This document shows, piece after piece, positions 33,069-43,333 of a DNA stretch of 64,000 nucleotides. Made by a program: the position numbers and the translations under genes. Source of the DNA: Setoptus koraiensis (taxonomy: Eukaryota > Arthropoda). How positions within the stretch are numbered: position 1 is the stretch's first letter; the number at the start of each line of letters is the position of its first letter. Below the pieces are notes generated by a model. It was not told where the DNA came from, searched no databases, and worked only from the letters and a program-made list of their open reading frames with translations. The stretch is from positions 18,228,001-18,292,000 of the forward strand of contig CM106586.1 in the NCBI GenBank assembly GCA_048013815.1, read 5' to 3'.

Positions 33069-35375
33069 ATGCAGCCGGCTAAGCAGCAGCAGCAGCCTCA
33101 CCGGACTGGGCCACTTCATCAGACCAACAAAAAACACAAGGTTGGAAAGCACCAGGGCAAGACTACGGCAACCACAGAGATCAGGGACAAAGTAGTTGTG
33201 CCCAAATTCAACTCCAATCAACGTAAACAAGACCGACTGAATCAGGCCAACCAGATTAGAAAATTGAAGCGCGATCGCGTGATCGAGGAAAAGCGAAAAC
33301 TTGGCACACACTCGCAGCCACCTCTACTCGTGGGCATTCTAGATTTGGAGACCAAAATTGATGGCCAACCAACTCTATTAGATTTGATAAGACAATGCGA
33401 TGATACCATGACTGTCAAAACGATATCAAATAGACTACTCAGGGTCACGTCGCCTAGATTCAGAATGCGCTTTGATTTTCTCATGCTGGACGAGGACAAC
33501 TTTGACGAATCCTTGGATCTTTCTAAAACACTAGATTTATTATGCGTATCACATCCAATCACGTTGGATGATATACCCGTATCGCAGCTTCTCAAAACTA
33601 TTTACGTTCATTGTCTACCTAAAGTCATAAACGTCGTAACTGGTATCGCCGATATCCTCAATCCGAAAAAAGCATTAGAAACAAAGAAAAAAATAAGAGC
33701 CAATATGGACGATGACGATAAACTCTATCAAATTGACAAGCCTGTTGACGCCCTCCAACTTTTGCACGCTTTCAGTTCATGTAAAAGGCGAAAGTCTCTA
33801 TTCAAAGAAACTCGTAGTGCGCTTCTGGTTGAGAGATCTATCATTGAAGGAGACAAGCTAAAATTGATTGGCTATGTTCGCAATGGCACACTGAGTGCCA
33901 ACGATCTACTGCATGTTGTGGGTTGGGAAGACTATCAGATAGAGAAGATCGAAATATTAGATGACCCTATGCCAATGAAAAATACCAAGAATAGTGAAAT
34001 GTCACTTGCAACAATTATAACTCCCGATGCAATGAAACAAGAAAATCTCGAACAAGAAAATGAGCTAGATCCCATGGAGGGGGAACAGACCTGGCCAACT
34101 GCCGAAGAACTAGCGGCGGAGGCTGAAAAGCGCAACACGAAACGAGTTATCAAGAAGCTTCCGCCTGGCACCTCAGAGTATCAAGGAGCATGGATTCCAG
34201 AAGAAGAAGAGGTGCACAGCGAAACAGACAGCAATGAAGGAGATGATTCTGTGGAAATTGATGATACTCCATATCCACTCAATGAGCTGAATTCTGATAA
34301 CGATGCTATGAGCGACGCCCAATCAGAGTGTGAGACTATCCAAACTGAAACTAATGGTGCCATGGATGTCGATGAGTACGACAAGAATCATACTTTAGAA
34401 AGAGAACGTAATATTTTGGAGAAAATAAAAGAAGCTCGTATGGAGGAAATGTTTCCAGACGAAGTCGATACCCCATTGGAAATGCCAGCTAGAGTTAGGT
34501 TTGCCCGTTATCGTGGCCTGAAAAGCTTTAGGACTACAGAATGGGATCCCCAAGAGAATTTGCCACCAGATTACAGCAGGATATATCAATTTCAAAATTT
34601 CAGACAAACAAGAAGGCGTGTACTGAATGAAGTAGACGAAAATGGAGCTCAGCCTGGAAAGTACGTCTGTGTTAGTCTGAAAGACGTGCCTAAGCCCATG
34701 ATTGCCTATTTTGAAATTAATCAACACCAACCTGTTTTAGCAGTCGGTTTGTTAAAGTACGAAAGGAAGATATCCGTCATGAACTTTGTAATCAAGAAGG
34801 TACCCAATTGTCCCCTTAAAGAGCCTATAAAATCGAAGGATGAACTAATATTTTACACGGGATTTAGAAAATTTAAGGCTAGGCCCCTATTCACTAATCA
34901 TGGCCTGGCGAATAAGTTCAAGTACGAAAGGTTCTTTCGTGATGAAGCGGCCATGGTTGCTACCACTTATGCACCAATTACCTTCCCTCCCGCACCTGTT
35001 CTAGTTTTCAAATTGATGGACTCTGGAGAGAAAATTCTGGTTGCCACCGGATCTGTGTTAGATTCCAACCCCAATAGATTGATCATAAAGCGTATTAGAT
35101 TGAGCGGCCATCCATTTAAGATCTTTTCCAAAAACGCTGTTATTCGTTTCATGTTTTTCAATGCCGAGGATGTTATATACTTCAAACCTATCGAATTAAT
35201 AACGAAATACAACAGGCGAGGTCACATAACTGAGCCAATCGGTACTCATGGTCACATGAAATGTGTCTTTGATAAAAAGATCAAGTCGGACGACTGTATC
35301 TTTATGAATTTGTACAAACGTGTCTATCCGAAATGGACCTATCAGTCCATCAATAATTTAACAGGCAATGTTTAA
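33069..35375 (+). CDS. TSR1: TSR1, pre-rRNA processing / 40S ribosome assembly factor
   Basis: Nucleolar factor that binds pre-40S particles during 20S pre-rRNA maturation; it resembles translational GTPases but lacks GTPase activity. Intronless, 768 residues, close to the usual 780-810. I chose the ATG at 33069 (MQPAKQQQQPHRTGPLHQTN) because the HRTGxxxQxNKxHKxGxHxxK start is the family's N-terminus; an in-frame ATG ten codons earlier is less likely. Features: basic N-terminus, a degenerate G-like domain (residues about 90-280), an acidic middle (about 380-480) with GTSEYQGAWIPEEEE, then ARVRFARYRGLKSFRTTEWD, GKYVCVSLKDVP, and a C-terminal barrel ending in KCVFDKKIKSDDCIFMNLYK and RVYPKW. 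No lesions. Confidence 0.96.
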   Translation: MQPAKQQQQPHRTGPLHQTNKKHKVGKHQGKTTATTEIRDKVVVPKFNSNQRKQDRLNQANQIRKLKRDRVIEEKRKLGTHSQPPLLVGILDLETKIDGQPTLLDLIRQCDDTMTVKTISNRLLRVTSPRFRMRFDFLMLDEDNFDESLDLSKTLDLLCVSHPITLDDIPVSQLLKTIYVHCLPKVINVVTGIADILNPKKALETKKKIRANMDDDDKLYQIDKPVDALQLLHAFSSCKRRKSLFKETRSALLVERSIIEGDKLKLIGYVRNGTLSANDLLHVVGWEDYQIEKIEILDDPMPMKNTKNSEMSLATIITPDAMKQENLEQENELDPMEGEQTWPTAEELAAEAEKRNTKRVIKKLPPGTSEYQGAWIPEEEEVHSETDSNEGDDSVEIDDTPYPLNELNSDNDAMSDAQSECETIQTETNGAMDVDEYDKNHTLERERNILEKIKEARMEEMFPDEVDTPLEMPARVRFARYRGLKSFRTTEWDPQENLPPDYSRIYQFQNFRQTRRRVLNEVDENGAQPGKYVCVSLKDVPKPMIAYFEINQHQPVLAVGLLKYERKISVMNFVIKKVPNCPLKEPIKSKDELIFYTGFRKFKARPLFTNHGLANKFKYERFFRDEAAMVATTYAPITFPPAPVLVFKLMDSGEKILVATGSVLDSNPNRLIIKRIRLSGHPFKIFSKNAVIRFMFFNAEDVIYFKPIELITKYNRRGHITEPIGTHGHMKCVFDKKIKSDDCIFMNLYKRVYPKWTYQSINNLTGNV

Positions 35376-35386
35376 AATCAAACAAC

Positions 35387-35392
35387 AATAAA
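35387..35392 (+). terminator. Poly(A) signal of TSR1
   Basis: AATAAA 11 bp after the stop codon. Confidence 0.6.
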
Positions 35393-35889
35393 TGATATAA
35401 TAATCAATACTGAATTGCATCTTCCTTAATTCAATCATTTTCTGCATACGCTGCTTCATATTGGGCGGGTAAGATGAATTTTGTTTTTATCATGAGATGT
35501 AGATATACCTCAAGCAACTCACACAAGCACGATACCAGCGAACTTAACTGGAGGGATTCGAGCTAAAGAACCCTCGCTCTGAAAATTAACCCGAGATCCT
35601 GCTCGGCCGATCACAATGACTTTTAGTGTCCGGTGGGAAAGACGGGGTGTTCGCCCGTGCTAGACTGGCGATGGCCCGATCCGGGACACACTCCCATCGT
35701 AGATACCGCACCCGTTCTTCTGAAAACCGCAAGCTCTCAGATTAGAAAGATTAATTACTAAGGAAGCATTGACTAAATAATCGGAAAATTTTGTAGAGAT
35801 AATGCAATTTTATTACTCGAATGTAGCATAACATTTTCAAGATAGCGCAGAATGTGCGCTCATATTGTAGTATTTTGCATCTCCAAAGT

Positions 35890-36852
35890 TCATTCGCTTT
35901 CAATTATCTCATTGATCCATCCAAGGAAACTGCTGACCTTAGTGAATATGCTAAAGCCATTACACTTCTTCTTTGCAGCAGAAATGACGCCCTGAATGAC
36001 CCACTGGCCATTTCTACGATGAAAAGAGGCTGGCCCTCCCGAGTCACCGTTGCAAGCCGAAGCTTCCGAATGACCTTTTTTATCCAATTCACCAGAACAA
36101 ATCGTAGTAGCCTCATATTTTCTTCTCGATTCTACATTGATTGTGACATTGTTCGCTTTAATGGAAAAACAAATGTCACCATCTATTATGGGCTGGTCAA
36201 TGGTTCTCGCTATTTTTGTTAGTGATGTGCCATCTTCGTTTCTGCCCCGACCAGCTAACCTCAATGAGGTTCCAAGTTCTAATGACGGATCTTTAGCGCC
36301 AGGCAGGCAGATTGGTCTGACATATCGAGTCCACTGTAGAGGCTTGTCTAATCTAATCAGTGCGATATCATTTACAGGGATGCCAGGTATAGGTGACTTC
36401 TCTTGATTAACGTAGTCAGGATGTATGTATATCCTTTCACCTTTTCGAATTTGCATTGGTCCTCCGCTTCCTGCATGAATTTCTGCTGAAATTCCCAGAT
36501 CAAAACAATGAGCAGCCGTCAGTACAAAATTTTTGGAAATTACGCTCCCTCCACAGAAAATCCAATTGTTTTCTACCATTACCAACCAAGGGAATTCCCC
36601 TGGCTGCTCGTCTCTGCCACCAATAATAGAATCGATCCTATCAACTTCAGTTAGTCCACATTCTATCGAGTGATCTTTCCCTCCTTCTGATATCGCCTGA
36701 AGGTTTTGTGTTTCTTGGTCACCTTGCCCATTAAATGGGGCAATGTTATGATAATAGTTTTCTATAGTTGAGTTTTCCTTCAATAGCTGGAAGGGATCTG
36801 CTGAGACCCATGAGATACTAAGGGATAACAATAAAGCTTTTATTAGTAACAT
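35890..36852 (-). CDS. Secreted S1 serine protease 2
   Basis: Paralogue of protease 1: 320 residues, same signal peptide type (MLLIKALLLSLSISWVSA), intact triad, Ser at position 189, SAA at 214-216, and Ser before IIGG. Differences from copy 1 cluster in the loop before CGGS (MVENNWIFCGG against TIINNEIFCGG), in the pro-region (ENYYHNIAPFNGQGDQETQ) and around CFSIKANN. The frame stays open for 54 codons upstream, but that part matches the untranslated leader of copies 1 and 3, so the ATG at 36852 is preferred. TATA box at 37058-37065. Confidence 0.9.
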   Translation of the reverse strand: MLLIKALLLSLSISWVSADPFQLLKENSTIENYYHNIAPFNGQGDQETQNLQAISEGGKDHSIECGLTEVDRIDSIIGGRDEQPGEFPWLVMVENNWIFCGGSVISKNFVLTAAHCFDLGISAEIHAGSGGPMQIRKGERIYIHPDYVNQEKSPIPGIPVNDIALIRLDKPLQWTRYVRPICLPGAKDPSLELGTSLRLAGRGRNEDGTSLTKIARTIDQPIIDGDICFSIKANNVTINVESRRKYEATTICSGELDKKGHSEASACNGDSGGPASFHRRNGQWVIQGVISAAKKKCNGFSIFTKVSSFLGWINEIIESE

Positions 36853-37057
36853 TCTGTTGATGATCAATAGTGATATTGATTTTTCACGAAGGAAACAAAT
36901 GTAATTCTTGATTTTCCGAGGACTTTCAACTATTGAACGAAGTTGATTTGTTGACGATTTGTAATTTTCATTTATTACTTCTGGATGAGATTCAAAAACG
37001 TTTAGTTTGATCAAAACGACTCGACATGAATAAGACCAGCTACATCCATGTAAAAAG

Positions 37058-37065
37058 CTTATATA
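37058..37065 (-). promoter_or_regulatory. TATA box of S1 protease 2
   Basis: TATATAAG on the minus strand, 206 bp before the chosen ATG. The equal spacing to that in unit 1 supports this start. Confidence 0.6.
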
Positions 37066-38574
37066 CCATTGCTAGCCTCAAATCATTGGAGGCATACTCG
37101 ATTGTCTTCAATGGTATGTTAAGCTGTGACAAATTGCCTCGCTCTCGAGTTGAGTAAACTTACTATCTCTTTTGTGTCATGCTGGCCTGAATTATCTTCA
37201 CCGGACGCAAAGATTCAGGTACATCTACTTGCCATCTCAATCTAATGTCAGAGACTAGCAGGACCCGTAAACAGCAGTGTGTGAAATTGTAATCAAATGA
37301 AACTCTAGCTTTCTTTTGTAATAGGAACATAATTATAATTATATCCGACCCGACTCACACACACAGGTCAACATTTTGCATCTAAGCGCCACATGTATTT
37401 ACAAGCTAATCAAGTGTTGCTTCGCCTTAAGAAGGGAGACTTTGCAATTAGTGACACACATTTCGCTAGACTGATGTTTTGATTGTAATTTTTGTTTTAT
37501 AAGTTGAGTGGCTCATTGGAAGTTTAAGGCAACATCAGATAGGATGGATGACTCTGGTAAGGATCGGCATGATCCAAGGGACGTGTTTATGCATTATTAG
37601 TTAAGAGTTTTTGTATATGAAGAAAGTACAAGCGATTCAACTAATCGTTTAACGTCGTTCAACTCTTCTGACCAGCCATTTGGAAGAAGACTTTCTGGTT
37701 GTAACACTTTCTTGTGAGCCTCTTTGCGCAACAAATCAGACATCCCCACATCTTCGATATAGATAGCAAAATCAAGCCAATAATGCCGGAGTTGCAATTT
37801 AATTATCAACAGTTACACTCGTGATCTATGATGGATATTCTTACGACTCAACGAGTTTCTACCGAAAGCCTTAAAAGTGCCAGAAGGTCGATAGCTTCGT
37901 CACTTTCTACCAGATTATAAGCCATAGTTAACTCTTTGTGTCGATGCTGCAACAATTATCATGAGTTGGTAGAAAGTCGCAATTGCTTATACTAAGAGTG
38001 ACTATTATGAACTGTTTCCACTGCCAATCTACTTTAGAGCTTTAGTTTGAAGTGTCTGGTAAAATAAGCAGCATCACCATTTCTGTACTGTGGAACAGAC
38101 TAGACATTTCAGGAGAGGTCCTGCTCTCGCAAACACAATGACTTTTAGTGTTTCGGGGTGAGGGCCGGAGTGAGAGCCGGAGCGAGAGCCGGAGTGAGAG
38201 CCCCGCGCTAGAGTGGCAATGGTGAGATTCGAGCTAAAGAACTCCCGCTCTGAAAATAAACCGCAAGGCTATCCTCTCCTTGAGAGAATCATCCAGGAAT
38301 CTCCGCTTGTACGATAGAAATAACGAGTTCCAAAGATTCGAGAGAAATGATAACTTTGATTTGAGCAAAATTAATCTAGGTTGGATGAATCGGAGCTCGA
38401 AGGAAAGAATCTCAAATCTGTTGTGCCGAGGCAACCAATGAGCACATGAAAATTAGTACAAACTGTTATAACAATGGTCATTTATTAAGTTAGCATTAGC
38501 TAATTAATCCGATGCGTTGTTCATCTCTCACATGGATATAGCATTTCTGAACAGTGATTAATTACTTGCATATT

Positions 38575-38959
38575 CTAGTAGCTGGCTCTAGTACCTTTAC
38601 ATGCTTCTTCGCATTCACTCTTACTTTTGAAATTATTCTGATTGGACCCACAACCTCCCCAGACGAATTTTCTGCATTCAAATTCCTCAGAATCAAAGTA
38701 CCATCTTTCCGCGTATGCCAAACAATGTCCCTTTTCCCTAGGTAGGTGGCAGATTTCTAAAGTTAGTGTTCATAACAATAGATATAGATTAGTAGATGCT
38801 TGATTAGTAGAGCAGTAGTAGCTTTCGGGTTAGTTTATTTTACCCCGAGCTGCCATGTAGATTGAAGTATCACTTACTGTTTTTTCGCCATCTTCCTAAG
38901 GCTGAACTAATCAGCACTAATAAGCAGATGGCTACAAAGATTCTCGCTGTTGGTGACAT
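38575..38959 (-). CDS. Secreted single-domain Kunitz protease inhibitor 2
   Basis: Two exons on the minus strand: 38959-38878 and 38756-38575, same phase-1 junction and length (87 residues) as inhibitor 1. All six cysteines are kept and P1 is again Leu. It differs by ERWYFDSEEFEC (Tyr for His, closer to the family norm) and by a signal-peptide change (VLISSA). TATA box at 39277-39284. Confidence 0.93.
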
Positions 38960-39859
38960 TATGGTTATTATTGTTTTCCTCAAGATTTCGGACGGATGAA
39001 TCAAGTTTTTATTTTGATAATTGTAGTGGAAATTTAGTTGAAACAAACAAGCCTATTCGCCACTTAACTCAAACTGCCAAATGTCTAGTCTGATCTACAA
39101 GACATGTCGAGACTAAGACCAGCTATTTTGATTTGAAAAGCTCGTGTAGTATCAAGTTACACCACTTTCCGATTGCCTACCGTTGCTGATCCACAATATT
39201 TGCAGCATGTAGTGGAAAATCACAATGTTTTGAGCAGCGAGTATTAAACGCTCCTACTATTCCACTACTTTACACCTTTATATAGAGCCCTCAAGATGTT
39301 TGTAGTAGTCTTGGCGATGCATCACTCTCGTCCCATCTCTGCGCCATCTGAGAGCAAAAAGGCTTTTTCAATTTTTTTGTAGAAAGTTTAAACAATTTTA
39401 CCAACTGCATGAGGCACAGATTTTCCCCAAACCGCGGGTTCACTATCAGAGCTCAGGTATGGTTGGACAGGGTCCGACTCTCTAAGCTTCAAATCAACAT
39501 CGGAATGGCCTTGTAAGAATACTTCCGCGATCACTTTTGTGCTCGAGAATCTTATTGCTTGCGGTGAAAGTTCGCCCCATTACACTGCAGCCAGGTAATC
39601 GATTCTCATCCTTCAATAAGAAAAAGTCAATACAAATTTGGTCTCAGGAGGTCAGGAACACTCTACCCTCGCAAATTCCGCACCTTTTTCTCTGGAAACT
39701 GCAAGCCCTCGCGAGAAAGATTATTGACTGAGTAAGCATTGACTAAATAATCGGAAAATTTTGTAGAGATAATTCAACTTTATTACTTGAATGTAGCATA
39801 ACATTTTCAAGATAGCGCAGAATGTGCGCTCATATTGTAGTATTTTGCATCTCCAAAGT

Positions 39860-40828
39860 TCATTCGCTTTCAATTATCTCATTGATCCATCCAAGGAAAC
39901 TGCTGACCTTAGTGAATATGCTAAAGCCATTACACTTCTTCTTTGCAGCAGAAATGACGCCCTGAATGACCCACTGGCCATTTCTACGATGAAAAGAGGC
40001 TGGCCCTCCCGAGTCACCGTTGCAAGCCGAAGCTTCCGAATGACCTTTTTTATCCAATTCACCAGAACAAATCGCACTGGCCTCATATTTTCTTCTCGAA
40101 TCTACATCGATAGTGACATTGTTCGCTTTAATGGAAAAACAAATGTCACCATCTATTATGGGCTGGTCAACGGTTCTCGCTTTTTTTGTTAGTGATGTGC
40201 CATCTTCGTTTCTGCCCCGACCAGCTAACCTCAATGAGGTCCCAAGTTCTAATGACGGATCTTCAGCGCCAGGCAGGCAGATTGGTCTGACATATCGAGT
40301 CCACTGTAGAGGCTTGTCTAATCTAATCAGTGCGATATCATTTACAGGGGTGCCAGGTATAGGTGACTTCTCGTGATTAACATAGTCAGGATGTATGAAT
40401 ATCTTTTCACCGTTTCGAATTTGCATTGGTCCCCCGCTTCCTGCATAAATTTCTGCTTCAATTTCGCGATCAAAACAATGAGCAGCCGTAAGTACAAAAT
40501 TTTTGGAAATTACGCTCCCTCCACAGAAAATCTCATTGTTTATTATAGTTACCAACCAAGGGAATTCCCCTGGCTGCTCGTCTCTGCCACCAATAATAGA
40601 ATCGATCCTATCAACTTCAGTTAGTCCACATTCTATCGAGTTGTGATCTTTTTTTTCCCCTTCTGATATTGCTTCGAGGTTTTGTGTTTCTTGGTCACCT
40701 TGCCCATTAAATGGGGCAATGTTATGATAATAGTTTTCTATAGTTGAGTTTTCCTTCAATAGCTGGAAGGGATCTGCTGAGACCCAAAATATACCAAGGG
40801 ATAACAATAAAGCTTTTATTAGTAACAT
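39860..40828 (-). CDS. Secreted S1 serine protease 3
   Basis: 322 residues, same layout and triad as proteases 1 and 2, Ser at 189 and no Trp215. It is a mosaic: the signal peptide and upstream leader match copy 1, the pro-region (NYYHNIAPFNGQGDQETQNL) matches copy 2, and the loop before CGGS (TIINNEIFCGG) matches copy 1. Private changes are AEIYAGSGGP, NGEKIFIHPDYVNHEKS and SAICSGEL. TATA box at 41034-41041. It has no neighbouring inhibitor gene. Confidence 0.9.
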   Translation of the reverse strand: MLLIKALLLSLGIFWVSADPFQLLKENSTIENYYHNIAPFNGQGDQETQNLEAISEGEKKDHNSIECGLTEVDRIDSIIGGRDEQPGEFPWLVTIINNEIFCGGSVISKNFVLTAAHCFDREIEAEIYAGSGGPMQIRNGEKIFIHPDYVNHEKSPIPGTPVNDIALIRLDKPLQWTRYVRPICLPGAEDPSLELGTSLRLAGRGRNEDGTSLTKKARTVDQPIIDGDICFSIKANNVTIDVDSRRKYEASAICSGELDKKGHSEASACNGDSGGPASFHRRNGQWVIQGVISAAKKKCNGFSIFTKVSSFLGWINEIIESE

Positions 40829-41033
40829 TCTGTTGATGATCAATAGTGATATTGATTTTGCACGAAGAGGACAAATGTAATTCTTGATTTTCCGAGGACT
40901 TTCAACTATTGAACGAAGTTGTTATGTTGACTATTTGTAATTTTGATTTATTACTTCTGGATGAGATTCAAAAACGTTTAGTTTGATCAAAACGACTCGA
41001 CATGAATAAGACCAGCTACATCCATGTAAAAAG

Positions 41034-41041
41034 CTTATATA
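41034..41041 (-). promoter_or_regulatory. TATA box of S1 protease 3
   Basis: TATATAAG on the minus strand, 206 bp before the ATG. Confidence 0.6.
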
Positions 41042-42560
41042 CCATTGCTAGCCTCAAATCATTGGAGGCATACTCGATTGTCTTCAATGGTATGTTAAGC
41101 TGTGACAAATTGCCTCGCTCTCGAGTTGAGTAAACTTACTATCTCTTTTGTGTCATGCTGGCCTGAATTATCTTCACCGGACGCAAAGATTCAGGTACAT
41201 CTACTTGCCATCTCAATCTAATGTCAGAGACTAGCAGGACCCGTAAACAGCAGTGTGTGAAATTGTAATCAAATGAAACTCTAGCTTTCTTTTGTAATAG
41301 GAACATAATTATAATTATATCCGACCCGACTCACACACACAGGTCAACATTTTGCATCTAAGCGCCACATGTATTTACAAGCTAATCAAGTGTTGCTACG
41401 CCTTAAGAAGGGAGACTTATGTTTTGATTGTAATTTTTGTTTGTCATAAGTTGAGTGGGAAGTTTGAGGCAACATCAGATAGGATGGATGACTCTAGTTA
41501 GGATCGGCATGATCCAAGGGACGTGTTTATGCATTATTAGTTAAGAGTTTTTGTATATGAAGAAAGTACAAGCGATTCAACTAATCGTTTAACGTCGTTC
41601 AACTCTTCTGACCAGCCATTTGGAAGAAGACTTTCTGGTTGTAACACTTTCTTGTGAGCCTCTTTGCGCAACAAATCAGACATCCCCACATCTTCGATAT
41701 AGATAGCAAAATCAAGCCAATAATGCCGGAGTTGCAATTTAATTATCAACAGTTACACTCGTGATCTATGATGGATATTCTTACGACTCAACGAGTTTCT
41801 ACCGAAAGCCTTAAAAGTGCCAGAAGGTCGATAGCTTCGTCACTTTCTACCAGATTATAAGCCATAGTTAACTCTTTGTGTCGATGCTGCAACAATTATC
41901 ATGAGTTGGTAGAAAGTCGCAATTGCTTATACTAAGAGTGACTATTATGAACTGTTTCCACTGCCAATCTACTTTAGAGCTTTAGTTTGAAGTGTCTGGT
42001 AAAATAAGCAGCATCACCATTTCTGTACTGTGGAACAGACTAGACATTCTAGGAGAGGTCCTGCTCTCGCAAACACAATGACTTTTAGTGTTTCGGGGTG
42101 AGGGCCGGAGTGAGGGCCCCGCGCTAGAGTGGCAATGGTGAGATTCGAGCTAAAGAACTCCCGCTCTGAAAATAAACCGCAAGGCTATCCTTTCCTTGAG
42201 AGAATCATCCAGGAATCTCCGCTTGTACGATAGAAATAACGAGTTCCAAAGATTCGAGAGAAATGATAACTTTGATTTGAGAAAAATTAATCTAGGTTGG
42301 ATGAATCGGAGCTCGAATGAAAGAATCTCGAATCTGTTGTGCCGAGGCAACAAATGACCACATGAAAAGTAGTACTAACAATGGACGGATGAGTCAAGTT
42401 TTTATTTTGATAATTGTAGTGGAAATTTAGTTGAAACAAACAAGCCTATTCGCCACTTAACTCAAACTGCCAAATGTCTAGTCTGATCCACAAGACACGT
42501 CGAGACTAAGACCAGCTATATTGATTTAAAAAGCTCTTGTACACCACTTTCTGCCAGATT

Positions 42561-43333
42561 ATGAACCATAGTCTACCTTTTTTGGCACACCAATACAGCG
42601 TTCCTACCTGAACACTTATCAATTGCGGCAACAGTTTCGGTTAAGAACCGCTTCACAACGAGTGGAGATACAGTCCTGAAAATTTGTAGGCCAACATAGC
42701 ACAAAATTAGATATTTCGTTTTCGACGAATTTGATCCCACCGGAAACGCCGTCTGTCTGTTGTGAACAGTTGCAGCTTGCAATTAGATACTCTCTGATTT
42801 CACTCTCGATCTGTTGTAAGGCCAACCAAAAATTCTCATAAAAACCGAAAAAACCGAGAAACCGTAGGTTTAGTTCATTGCTCGAACCGAATATCTCGAT
42901 TCTTAATGGCCGATTTTGTTGTCCCTAGTTATCATTGTCTATCTAAAATGATTAATGTCGTCGCATGCTTGGCCCGACAGATTGGCGAGCATTGGGGACA
43001 GGGAATAATTGGAAATACTGTTACAACATGCTGATTGTATGAAAGAACAACTAGAATGCTTGCGAAATCAATCAATTATCATAATCATCTCATTGATTGG
43101 CTATAATTTTTAATTGATTGTTTGATTGTTATTAACACTGCAGGTCTTTACAATAGATTGTGCGTTGCATTGACTTATTTACAAATGGATTTCGTTTTTT
43201 CTTGCTGAGAGCACAGTCCTCGTTTTTTCTTTACCCAAATGTTTTTCCTACTAGGTATCTAAAGTTTTTACAAATATACATTCTCTATTGCTGATACATT
43301 CTCTATTGCTGATACATTGTCTAGTACTTTGGT
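42561..43333. other. Intergenic, unit 3 to masquerade
   Basis: A minus-strand frame at 42573-42782 has a hydrophobic stretch (KYLILCYVGLQIFRTVSPLV) followed by a donor-like GTAGG, but nothing identifies it; it may be an exon relic. The remainder is AT-rich and probably includes the 3' UTR of masquerade. Confidence 0.35.

Larger units (their letters stand above)
35645..39600. repeat. Protease/inhibitor duplication unit 2
   Basis: Same order as unit 1: protease 2, the conserved short frame (37597-37809) and Kunitz inhibitor 2. Inserted downstream of TSR1. A short piece at about 35550-35590 also matches unit sequence (TTCGAGCTAAAGAA), suggesting an earlier break. Confidence 0.92.
39650..42560. 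repeat. Protease/inhibitor duplication unit 3, inhibitor deleted
   Basis: Carries protease 3 and the conserved short frame (41537-41749). At about 42361-42385 the sequence jumps from the flank 3' of the inhibitor directly to the flank 5' of it, removing about 600 bp with the whole Kunitz gene. Confidence 0.9.
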
